A stretch of DNA of 6,733 nucleotides. It comes from an uncultured Clostridia bacterium. Its GTDB lineage: Bacteria > Bacillota > Clostridia > Oscillospirales > Ruminococcaceae. The stretch spans positions 1 through 6,733 of the forward strand of contig CAMOFU010000136.1 in NCBI GenBank assembly GCA_946613705.1. Direction: 5' to 3'. The position numbers were made by a program, and so were the translations under genes. Every line of letters starts with the position of its first letter. Within the stretch, counting starts at the first letter, position 1. Under the pieces are notes generated by a model. The model did not search any database. It worked only from the letters and a program-made list of their open reading frames with translations, and was not told where the DNA came from. Shown here piece after piece: positions 1 through 5,843 of this stretch.

Positions 1-1139
1 TGGCCTACGACCGCAACGCCCCAGGTGTCCTTATCGCTGATATTCTCGGGTCTTGCGCCGACCTGAGCGCCCTCGCCGATAACGGAATTCTCGCCCACGA
101 TAGCATACTCTACCTTTGCGCCCTTCTTAACTACGCAGCCCGGCATGAGTATCGAGTCATAGATAACAGCGCCCTCCTCGACCGTAACACCGTCCGAGAT
201 CATCGAGAACTCTATCGAACCGTCGATCGAGCAGCCCTCGGTTATCATGGAGTTCTGCACCATAGCGTTCTTGCCGATATACTGCGGAGCCATAACGGGA
301 TTTCTCGAATAGATCTTCCACGCGGGATCGTAGAGGTCGATCGGGATATTCGGGTTGATAAGATCCATATTTGCTTCCCACAGCGAGTCGATCGTTCCGA
401 CGTCCTTCCAGTAGCCGTCAAAGCGGTAAGCCACCAGCTTCTCGCCTGCTTCTCTCATATCGGGAATGATATTCTTTCCGAAGTCCTTTGAAGCCTCCTT
501 ATCGTTCTCGTTGGCGATCAGATAAGCCTTGAGCTTGGACCATGTGAATATGTAGATACCCATTGAAGCAAGAGTCGAGCGCGGGTTCTTCGGCTTCTCC
601 TCGAAGTCGATGATATTATCGTCGGCATCGGTTATCATGATGCCGAAGCGCGAGGCCTCCTCCTTGGGAACGTCCAGGACCGCGATCGTAGCCGCAGCCT
701 CCTTCTGCTTGTGATAGCTCAGCATCTTGTTGTAATCCATCTTATAGATATGGTCGCCCGAGAGCACAATAACATACTCGGGGTCATACCTTTCGATGAA
801 ATTGATATTCTGATAGATAGCATTAGCCGTACCCGAATACCAGCTTGCGCCCGATGCCTTCTCGTAGGGGGGAAGCACATGGACACCGCCGTGGATCCTG
901 TCAAGGTCCCATGGCTGACCGTTGCCGATATACTCATTGAGCACCAGCGGCTGATACTGTGTCAGCACGCCGACCGTGTCGATACCCGAATTGATGCAGT
1001 TCGACAGAGGAAAATCAATGATCCTGTACTTTGCGCCGAAAGGCACTGCGGGCTTGGCTACAGTCTGGGTAAGAGCGTACAAACGACTGCCCTGACCGCC
1101 TGCAAGCAGCATAGCCACACATTCTTTTTTGTTGAACAT
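1..1139 (-). CDS. glgC: Glucose-1-phosphate adenylyltransferase (ADP-glucose pyrophosphorylase), 3' end cut by window edge
   Basis: Makes ADP-glucose and pyrophosphate from glucose-1-phosphate and ATP, the committed cytoplasmic step of glycogen synthesis. I translated 379 codons from ATG 1137-1139 to the left edge with no stop or frameshift. The N-terminal nucleotidyltransferase domain shows AGGQGSRL (residues 13-20), KPAVPFG (29-35), YSGTANAIYQN (101-111), SGDH (127-130), FEEKP (179-183, with the presumed glucose-1-P-binding Lys182) and YWKDVGT (243-249). From about residue 285 the spaced Ile/Val/Gly pattern is the left-handed beta-helix that carries oligomer and allosteric contacts. It ends at WGVAVVG, close to the usual C-terminus, so roughly 20 residues may be missing (family length about 380-400). 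The start is fixed by an in-frame TGA at 1146-1148 just upstream. It follows glgB by 84 bp with no clear promoter between, so cotranscription is likely. Confidence 0.97.
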   Translation of the reverse strand, partial: MFNKKECVAMLLAGGQGSRLYALTQTVAKPAVPFGAKYRIIDFPLSNCINSGIDTVGVLTQYQPLVLNEYIGNGQPWDLDRIHGGVHVLPPYEKASGASWYSGTANAIYQNINFIERYDPEYVIVLSGDHIYKMDYNKMLSYHKQKEAAATIAVLDVPKEEASRFGIMITDADDNIIDFEEKPKNPRSTLASMGIYIFTWSKLKAYLIANENDKEASKDFGKNIIPDMREAGEKLVAYRFDGYWKDVGTIDSLWEANMDLINPNIPIDLYDPAWKIYSRNPVMAPQYIGKNAMVQNSMITEGCSIDGSIEFSMISDGVTVEEGAVIYDSILMPGCVVKKGAKVEYAIVGENSVIGEGAQVGARPENISDKDTWGVAVVG

Positions 1140-1156
1140 AATTATTCACCCACCAT
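1140..1156 (-). promoter_or_regulatory. Weak glgC ribosome-binding region overlapping a 4-codon mini-ORF
   Basis: The glgC start lacks the strong AGGAGG-type site seen before the other three genes. The best match is GGTGGGTG (1147-1154), 7-10 nt from the ATG depending on which bases pair. The same bases contain ATG GTG GGT GAA TAA (1156-1142), a mini-ORF ending 2 nt before the glgC ATG. It has no Shine-Dalgarno of its own and may be chance. If translated it could lower or couple glgC initiation. Confidence 0.35.
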
Positions 1157-1197
1157 AAAATTATTTTATTATTTTTATTTTTTCCGTTTTTTTATGT

Positions 1198-1217
1198 TAC
1201 TGCCGCGAGCGGCAGCA
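1198..1217 (-). other. Stem-loop in the glgB-glgC intergenic region
   Basis: Starting 6 nt after the glgB stop, the minus strand has CTGCCG-CTCG-CGGCAG, a 6-bp GC-rich stem with a 4-nt loop. It extends to 8 bp with one G-U and one A-U pair. No U-tract follows on the minus strand; the next bases are A-rich and lead into an almost pure A/T stretch (about 1155-1193). It is therefore not a normal terminator for glgB. A role as a processing or mRNA-stability element between the two cistrons is possible. On the plus strand a T-run lies about 10 nt beyond the stem, too far for a typical intrinsic terminator. Confidence 0.5.
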
Positions 1218-1223
1218 GCCTGC

Positions 1224-3260
1224 TTATTTTTTGGCGTCCGCCTTCTTTGCTGTTTTTCTGACGGCAGTTTTCTTTGCGGCCGTTTTCTTTCCCGCTGTCT
1301 TCTTTTCCGACTTTGAAGCGGTCTTCTTCCCGTCGGCAGCCTTGTCGGCAGCCTTCTTCCTCTGAGCCTTTTTCCTGATCTTGAAATACATCACAGAGAA
1401 GGGCGGGATATCGATGCTGACCGAATGCTCCAGTCCGTGCATACCGATGTTCTGCGACTTCACAGAGCCGTTCGTGATCGGAGAACCGTCGGGCGAGGTA
1501 GAGTTGAACACCTCGGTATACGTTCCCTCATACGGCACTCCGAAGCAATAGCTCGTCCTGCCCACCGGTACGAAGTTGCATACGCAGATCACCTCATTGC
1601 CCTTGCGGTCGAAGCGGCGGAATATGATGATCGACTGCTTGTAGTCGTCGTTGGCTATCCAGCTGAAGCCCTCCCACGAGAAGTCGTTCTGCCACATCGG
1701 CGGGTTCTCGACATAGAACTTATTCAGGTTCTTGACGAACTTCTGATAATTCCTGTGATTCTCATACTCCTCGACCATGAACCATTCAAGGCCGTTCTCA
1801 TAATCCCACTCTCTGAACTGCGCGAACTCGGAGCCCATGAACAGCAGCTTCTTGCCCGGGTGAGCCATCATGTACGCCATGAACAGCCTTGCCTGTGCGA
1901 ACTTCTGCTCAACATCGCTGCCGTACATCTTGTTGACCAGCGATGCCTTGCCGTGTACCACCTCATCGTGCGAGATCGGCAGGATAAAGTTCTCCGAGAA
2001 TGCATAGAAGAACGAGAAGGTGAGCATATCGTGGTGGAACGCGCGGTGGATGGGATCCATCGACATATACTTGAGCATATCGTTCATCCAGCCCATGTTC
2101 CACTTGAAGTTGAAGCCCAGTCCGCCGTCGGAGGTCGGCTTTGTGACCATCGGCCATGCCGTCGATTCCTCGGCGATCATCAGCGTCTTGGGATTCCTCT
2201 TGAACACCGCCTCATTGAGCTTCTTGAAGAAATCTATCGCTTCAAGGTTCTCGTGCCCGCCGAAGACATTCGGTGTCCACTCGCCGTCACGCCTGTCGTA
2301 ATCAAGATAAAGCATCGAGGCTACCGCGTCCACTCTCAGTCCGTCGATATGATACTTCTCTATCCAGTAGAGCGCGTTGGATATCAGGAAGCTTCTGACC
2401 TCGCCCTTTCCGTAGTCGAATACTCTCGTGCCCCACGCAAGATGATCGCGCTTTTTGGGGTCTGCATACTCATAGGCGGGGCCGCCGTCAAACTCGAACA
2501 GTCCTGCCGCATCTCTCGGGAAATGAGCGGGCACCCAGTCAAGGATTATCGAGATGCCTGCCTGATGGAACAGATCTACCATCTTCATGAACTCGGCGGG
2601 TGTGCCGAAGCGCGAAGTCGGTGCATAGTAGCCTATCCCCTGATAGCCCCACGAGCCGTCGAACGGGAACTCCGCCAGCGGCATGAGCTCGATATGGGTA
2701 TAGTTCATTTCTTTAAGATACGGTATGATCTCGTTTGCAAAGCCCGTATAGCTGAAATACTTGCCCGTGGTGCAGTTCTTCCAGGAATTGAGATGCACCT
2801 CATAAATATTCATCGGGCAGTTGTAGATGTCCTTCTTCTCCTTGGCCTTCTGCCAGTCGCCGTCCTGCCACTCATACCCGTTGATATCGAATATCTTGGA
2901 GCCCGTCCCCGGGGTGACCTCCATATGAGTGCCGTAGGGGTCTGCCTTCATTCTGGTGACACCGTCAGCGCCCGTGACTGCGAACTTGTATGTATCGAAT
3001 GTGTCCAGCCCCTCAACGAACGCTTCCCAGATGCCCGAATCGCCGATCATCTCGCAGGGAGTTGCATAGTTGTCCCAGTTATTGAAATCGCCTGCCACAG
3101 ATACCGCCTTTGCATTCTGCGCCCAGACTCTGAAATAATGCCCGCTCCTGCCGTCCTTCTCGCCCTTATGGCAGCCGAGGAAGTCATAGGCCATCAGATT
3201 GGTACCCTGATGGAACAGGTATATCGGTGTCTGATAATACTCGGGGATCTCATTTATCAT
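1224..3260 (-). CDS. glgB: 1,4-alpha-glucan branching enzyme (GH13) with Lys/Ala-rich C-terminal tail
   Basis: Cytoplasmic glycogen branching enzyme: it cleaves an alpha-1,4-glucan and rejoins the piece by an alpha-1,6 bond. The 678-residue protein has a CBM48-type N-terminal domain (about 35-115) without the extra N1 domain of E. coli GlgB. The GH13 barrel shows region I DWVPAHFP (241-248), region II GLRVDAVASM with nucleophile Asp311, region III IAEEST with acid/base Glu364, and region IV SHDEV with His431 and Asp432. All catalytic residues are present. A C-terminal beta-sandwich ends near residue 626 (VMYFKI). Residues 627-678 are an unusual tail with 20 Lys, 13 Ala and 3 Arg, including four KKTA and one RKTA motifs. 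The start ATG has a perfect AGGAGG (3269-3274) 8 nt upstream. It is followed by glgC, forming a glycogen operon. The function is certain; the tail's role is unknown. Confidence 0.98.
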   Translation of the reverse strand: MINEIPEYYQTPIYLFHQGTNLMAYDFLGCHKGEKDGRSGHYFRVWAQNAKAVSVAGDFNNWDNYATPCEMIGDSGIWEAFVEGLDTFDTYKFAVTGADGVTRMKADPYGTHMEVTPGTGSKIFDINGYEWQDGDWQKAKEKKDIYNCPMNIYEVHLNSWKNCTTGKYFSYTGFANEIIPYLKEMNYTHIELMPLAEFPFDGSWGYQGIGYYAPTSRFGTPAEFMKMVDLFHQAGISIILDWVPAHFPRDAAGLFEFDGGPAYEYADPKKRDHLAWGTRVFDYGKGEVRSFLISNALYWIEKYHIDGLRVDAVASMLYLDYDRRDGEWTPNVFGGHENLEAIDFFKKLNEAVFKRNPKTLMIAEESTAWPMVTKPTSDGGLGFNFKWNMGWMNDMLKYMSMDPIHRAFHHDMLTFSFFYAFSENFILPISHDEVVHGKASLVNKMYGSDVEQKFAQARLFMAYMMAHPGKKLLFMGSEFAQFREWDYENGLEWFMVEEYENHRNYQKFVKNLNKFYVENPPMWQNDFSWEGFSWIANDDYKQSIIIFRRFDRKGNEVICVCNFVPVGRTSYCFGVPYEGTYTEVFNSTSPDGSPITNGSVKSQNIGMHGLEHSVSIDIPPFSVMYFKIRKKAQRKKAADKAADGKKTASKSEKKTAGKKTAAKKTAVRKTAKKADAKK

Positions 3261-3299
3261 TGATTTTTCCTCCTGCTATGAACTTTGTATAGTATCACA

Positions 3300-3319
3300 T
3301 CGGGGCACAGCTGTCCCGA
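3300..3319 (-). other. Stem-loop in the predicted glgB 5' leader
   Basis: On the minus strand TCGGG and CCCGA form a 5-bp outer stem, followed by an A-C mismatch, two inner pairs and a GCTG loop. The core contains the palindrome ACAGCTGT. It would lie about 15-30 nt into the transcript from the promoter proposed at 3340-3368 and about 40 nt before the glgB start. No U-tract follows, so it is not a terminator for spoIIE. It could stabilise the leader or be a protein site; the sequence alone does not decide. Confidence 0.35.
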
Positions 3320-3339
3320 ATGTATATTTCCACATTTTT

Positions 3340-3368
3340 ATTCTATACTATTTTGTCAGATTTTGCAA
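3340..3368 (-). promoter_or_regulatory. Probable sigma-A promoter for glgBC
   Basis: On the minus strand a -35-like TTGCAA (3363-3368, 4 of 6 matches to TTGACA) is separated by exactly 17 bp from a -10-like TAGAAT (3340-3345, 5 of 6 matches to TATAAT). The surroundings are AT-rich in an otherwise GC-rich window. Transcription would start near 3333, giving a leader of about 70 nt before the glgB ATG. The -35 lies only 12 bp after the spoIIE stop codon. The match is good but unproven; an 8-bp dyad overlaps it. Confidence 0.55.
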
Positions 3369-3374
3369 TAGTAT
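3345..3374. repeat. Inverted repeat overlapping the glgB promoter (candidate operator)
   Basis: ATACTATT (3345-3352) and its exact reverse complement AATAGTAT (3367-3374) are separated by 14 bp, centres 22 bp apart, about two helical turns. The right arm touches the -35 and the left arm touches the -10 of the proposed promoter. A third 7-bp copy, ATAGTAT, lies downstream at 3289-3295. The spacing and position suit a dimeric regulator, but AT-rich sequence yields such repeats by chance. The stem is too AU-rich, and lacks a U-tract on the minus strand, to act as a terminator. Confidence 0.35.
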
Positions 3375-3380
3375 TAGGCA

Positions 3381-5747
3381 TTATTTTCGGTTTATTACAT
3401 ATTTGAGCTCATCGCATTGTGCATTTTGACGAACGTGTTTATCCACGACAACGTTTTCGTACTGCTTTTTAACCGCATCACGCAGTGAGACGGCGAAAGT
3501 CTTGACAGAGATATCGTCGCGGTGCGCCCTGATATCAGTCTGCATGGCGAGCTCTCCGAGGGCTCTTGCAGCAGTCTCGGGGTCTATGCCGCGCTCGCTC
3601 TCCTCGCCGAAGATGCTCCGCACCTTCTCCTCGGGCACCCCGTCGGAGACCATAACGATCAGGTCGCCGTCGAAGAGCTTGCAGGAAAACTCATCGGGCG
3701 GGCAGCGGTCGAGTATCCCCGCAGGGAAAGCCTGTCCGCCAAAGCGCCTGAGCACTCCGTCGCGGTACAGATAGGTAGGTGCAGCCCCCGCCTTCAGCAG
3801 CTCGGCGGTGCCCGAGCAGAGATCGAACCGTATCATATCCAGCGTTGCGAACGACTCGTCCCAGCCCTTTGCCTTCAGCACGGTATTGATAAGCCGCAGC
3901 GCCGACCGCATGGACACCCCCGCAGTCAGCAGCTTTGAGGCAAGGCTGACAGCGAACATTGAATCGAGCTTTGCCCGCTTGCCCGTTCCCATGCCGTCCG
4001 AAAGCAGTGCGTAGCATTCGCAGGGCGAGAGCTGCACCGTTTCCATCGTATCGCCCGAGTGGCCGTTATCGGCGGACGATGCGGAGAACGTACCCTCGTG
4101 CAGCTCATACATCGGCTGCTCCGAGAGCGCAAGTCGGGTGAGCCTGTCCGAGCGGGTGATGACGGGCAGCTCGAACATACAGTCCGCGATATCCGAAACT
4201 GCCAGCGCAAGCTCCATCCTCCCGCTGACGAACTCGCCCGATATGAATATCTCGGCATGGCGGAAGCCCGCATCGTCAAGATAAACGCAGGCGCGGGCAT
4301 TGAGGTAGCCGAGGCGGGTCATATACTCGCCCGTCCGCTCGGAAAGCTCCCTGTCCACCGACCGTATGCGCCCTATCCTCCCCGAGAGGTCGGAGAGTAT
4401 CTCCTCCATAGCCCCGAGCTGCTCCGAGATGAGCGTGCGCAGCTCGCCGATATGCAGTCTTGCCGCGCGCGAATCGAGGTAGCTCTTGTATGCGTAGTTG
4501 AAGCTGTCCGCGACCATTTCGGGGCAGCGGCAGTCCGGCAGTGCGCCGCGCACATCGGCATCGGAAACGCCGTTATACTGCATGGCGAGCTTTTCGAGCC
4601 GCCCGAGCTGCGCCGCCGAAGCCTTGGCATCTCTGTGGCAGATGCATCTCAGCTCGCAGGAGCGGCACATATCCTCAAACACCGTCTCGGAAAGGCTGTG
4701 CGCCTCGGACTTCCTGTCCATAGCCGCCGATACGACCGCAAGCTGCGAGCGTATCTCTCCGAGCGACGAGGAGACAAAGCCGAGCCTCGAAGCAGTAGAC
4801 CTTCCCACGGTATCGGCAGCCGACTCGCCGCCGAACAGCACAGAGGTCAGCCGACGCAGCTGCCCCTGCGGCACCGCCGCAAAGATCAGCGCCCCCGCCG
4901 ATGCATCAAGAAACATATGCCACCCGTCCGCACCCGAGCCGACAGCCGCCAGCCCCACCGCGCAGACAGAGAGGAACGACAGCGCCTCCGCCAGCACGCC
5001 GAGCTCGACAAATGCCCCGCAGATGAGCCCCGCCGTTGCCAGCAGCAGAGTATTCCCCGCAAGTGCGGGAGCGCCGATGAACACGGCAAACGCCGTGAGC
5101 GCTCCCACTCCCGCACCGCCCGTCATACGGCAGCGCTTCGCCATGCACAGCAGTGCCGTACACCCGAGCAGTCTTCCAAGGTCGAACACGCCGATCTCCA
5201 CGGCAGAGAGCACGGATATGACCGCAGTATAGACCACCGCGGTATATGCCCCGCCCGAGCCGCTCACGGGTATCATCCCAGTAAGGCGATGCTCGTTCCG
5301 CAGCGACCCGCAGGCAAAAACGAAAGCCCCCGCCTCTGCCGCCGCGATGAGCCTTGCGGCAGTCTCATGAACGGGCGACAGCGCCGCCGCCGACACCGCG
5401 AATGAAAACAGCAGCAGCACCGAAAGCGTCAGCGCCGCCGACAGCAGCGGGCTGTTCTGCCTCGGACCGCGAAAAAAAGCAGCCGACAGGACTGCGATCA
5501 CAAGTATTCCCGAAAGCTGCACGACTCCCGCCGCGAAGCCGCCGAATATCAGATAGTAAAGTGCGCTCCCTGCCAGCACCGCCGCCGCGTTCCCCGGGAA
5601 AAGCGCCGCGAGCCCCGCGTTGAGCATAGCGGGGCAGCCGCCCGAATATCCCGCCGAAAACACGAATGCCGCCGCAGCCGTCCCGACAGTCTTCAGAACA
5701 GCAGCACTCCCCTGCCCGTCCGTCAATACCTGTGATCTGATGTTCAT
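3381..5747 (-). CDS. spoIIE: Stage II sporulation protein E, membrane-bound PP2C-family serine phosphatase
   Basis: SpoIIE sits at the polar septum of sporulating cells, interacts with FtsZ, and dephosphorylates the anti-anti-sigma factor SpoIIAA, releasing sigma-F in the forespore. The 788-residue protein (B. subtilis: 827) matches the three-part family design. A short cytoplasmic N-terminus is followed by about eight to ten hydrophobic membrane segments (about 20-292). A central regulatory/oligomerisation region (about 300-540) carries cysteines at 361, 364, 368, 370, 406 and 408. The C-terminal PPM phosphatase has the expected metal-ligand motifs: SGD (Asp566), SDGMGTG (Asp584), GDLIVMVSDG (Asp702) and DDISV (Asp744/745). 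The ATG has AGGAG 8 nt upstream (5756-5760). It lies 95 bp after rsmA with its own promoter and 120 bp before glgB, with no intrinsic terminator visible after its stop. All motifs look intact, implying a sporulation pathway or a recent ancestor with one. Confidence 0.96.
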   Translation of the reverse strand: MNIRSQVLTDGQGSAAVLKTVGTAAAAFVFSAGYSGGCPAMLNAGLAALFPGNAAAVLAGSALYYLIFGGFAAGVVQLSGILVIAVLSAAFFRGPRQNSPLLSAALTLSVLLLFSFAVSAAALSPVHETAARLIAAAEAGAFVFACGSLRNEHRLTGMIPVSGSGGAYTAVVYTAVISVLSAVEIGVFDLGRLLGCTALLCMAKRCRMTGGAGVGALTAFAVFIGAPALAGNTLLLATAGLICGAFVELGVLAEALSFLSVCAVGLAAVGSGADGWHMFLDASAGALIFAAVPQGQLRRLTSVLFGGESAADTVGRSTASRLGFVSSSLGEIRSQLAVVSAAMDRKSEAHSLSETVFEDMCRSCELRCICHRDAKASAAQLGRLEKLAMQYNGVSDADVRGALPDCRCPEMVADSFNYAYKSYLDSRAARLHIGELRTLISEQLGAMEEILSDLSGRIGRIRSVDRELSERTGEYMTRLGYLNARACVYLDDAGFRHAEIFISGEFVSGRMELALAVSDIADCMFELPVITRSDRLTRLALSEQPMYELHEGTFSASSADNGHSGDTMETVQLSPCECYALLSDGMGTGKRAKLDSMFAVSLASKLLTAGVSMRSALRLINTVLKAKGWDESFATLDMIRFDLCSGTAELLKAGAAPTYLYRDGVLRRFGGQAFPAGILDRCPPDEFSCKLFDGDLIVMVSDGVPEEKVRSIFGEESERGIDPETAARALGELAMQTDIRAHRDDISVKTFAVSLRDAVKKQYENVVVDKHVRQNAQCDELKYVINRK

Positions 5748-5755
5748 TTTTACCG

Positions 5756-5763
5756 CTCCTTTG
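5756..5763 (-). promoter_or_regulatory. spoIIE ribosome-binding site with an upstream perfect complement
   Basis: CAAAGGAG on the minus strand is a strong Shine-Dalgarno whose AGGAG core is 8 nt before the spoIIE ATG; this fixes the start. An exact 8-base complement, CTCCTTTG, occurs 57 nt upstream (5821-5828), just past the rsmA stop. That complement would be present only in transcripts reading through from rsmA, because the proposed spoIIE promoter starts transcription downstream of it. Confidence 0.6.
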
Positions 5764-5785
5764 CTGTATATGATCCGCCGATCTA

Positions 5786-5818
5786 ATTATAACAGGGAAC
5801 AGTAAAATAAATTGTCGC
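5786..5818 (-). promoter_or_regulatory. spoIIE promoter: extended -10 with 21-bp spacer and a Spo0A-box-like -35
   Basis: On the minus strand TATAAT (5786-5791) is a perfect -10, preceded by TGT to give an extended -10. At the usual 17-bp spacing the -35 position is CAATTT, a poor match. At 21 bp lies GCGACA (5813-5818, 4 of 6). On the plus strand the same bases read TGTCGCA (5813-5819), 6 of 7 matches to the Spo0A box TGTCGAA. B. subtilis spoIIE and spoIIG are known for sigma-A promoters with 21-22 bp spacers activated by phosphorylated Spo0A bound at or near the -35. Only one box is clear; no tandem partner at 10-bp spacing was found. A simple extended -10 promoter is the alternative. Confidence 0.6.
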
Positions 5819-5821
5819 ATC

Positions 5822-5843
5822 AAAGGAGGACCCGCACCTCTTT
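5822..5843 (-). other. Small stem-loop at the rsmA stop codon
   Basis: Minus-strand AAAGAGG and CCTCCTTT form a 7-bp stem with one bulged C and a 7-nt loop, overlapping the last base of the rsmA TGA stop. The following bases are GATGCGACAATTT, not a continuous U-tract, so as an intrinsic terminator for rsmA it is weak at best. Its 3' arm is also the segment complementary to the spoIIE Shine-Dalgarno. Confidence 0.35.

Noticed and set aside
711..1316. 201-codon plus-strand frame opposite the start of glgC and running into the end of glgB
   Set aside because: It is in-register antisense of glgC. Its Phe/Leu-rich end comes from reading the A/T tract and the Lys-rich tail of glgB in reverse.
1425..3263. 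612-codon open frame on the plus strand opposite glgB
   Set aside because: It is in exact codon register with glgB, so each antisense codon is the reverse complement of a glgB codon. It stays open because glgB here uses no TTA, CTA or TCA codons, a result of GC3 bias. The protein has no recognisable family and no supporting start site.
3319..3326. TATACATT on the minus strand as a possible sigma-E-type -10 for glgB
   Set aside because: It resembles CATACAnT, but no convincing sigma-E -35 sits at the right distance. The sigma-A-like pair at 3340-3368 is a better explanation.
3351..3359. TTTGTCAGA on the plus strand as a Spo0A box in the glgB promoter
   Set aside because: Only 5 of 7 matches to TGTCGAA, with the core CG missing. 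This is too weak to claim in AT-rich sequence.
4059..5405. 448-codon open frame on the plus strand opposite spoIIE
   Set aside because: Same codon-register effect as opposite glgB: spoIIE avoids TTA, CTA and TCA in this stretch. The Arg/His/Ala-rich translation looks like an antisense shadow, while the minus strand carries clear SpoIIE motifs.
5822..5829. AAAGGAGG on the plus strand as a ribosome-binding site for a plus-strand gene
   Set aside because: No start codon lies at a suitable distance, and the downstream plus-strand frame is antisense to rsmA. It is better explained as the complement of the stem-loop arm.
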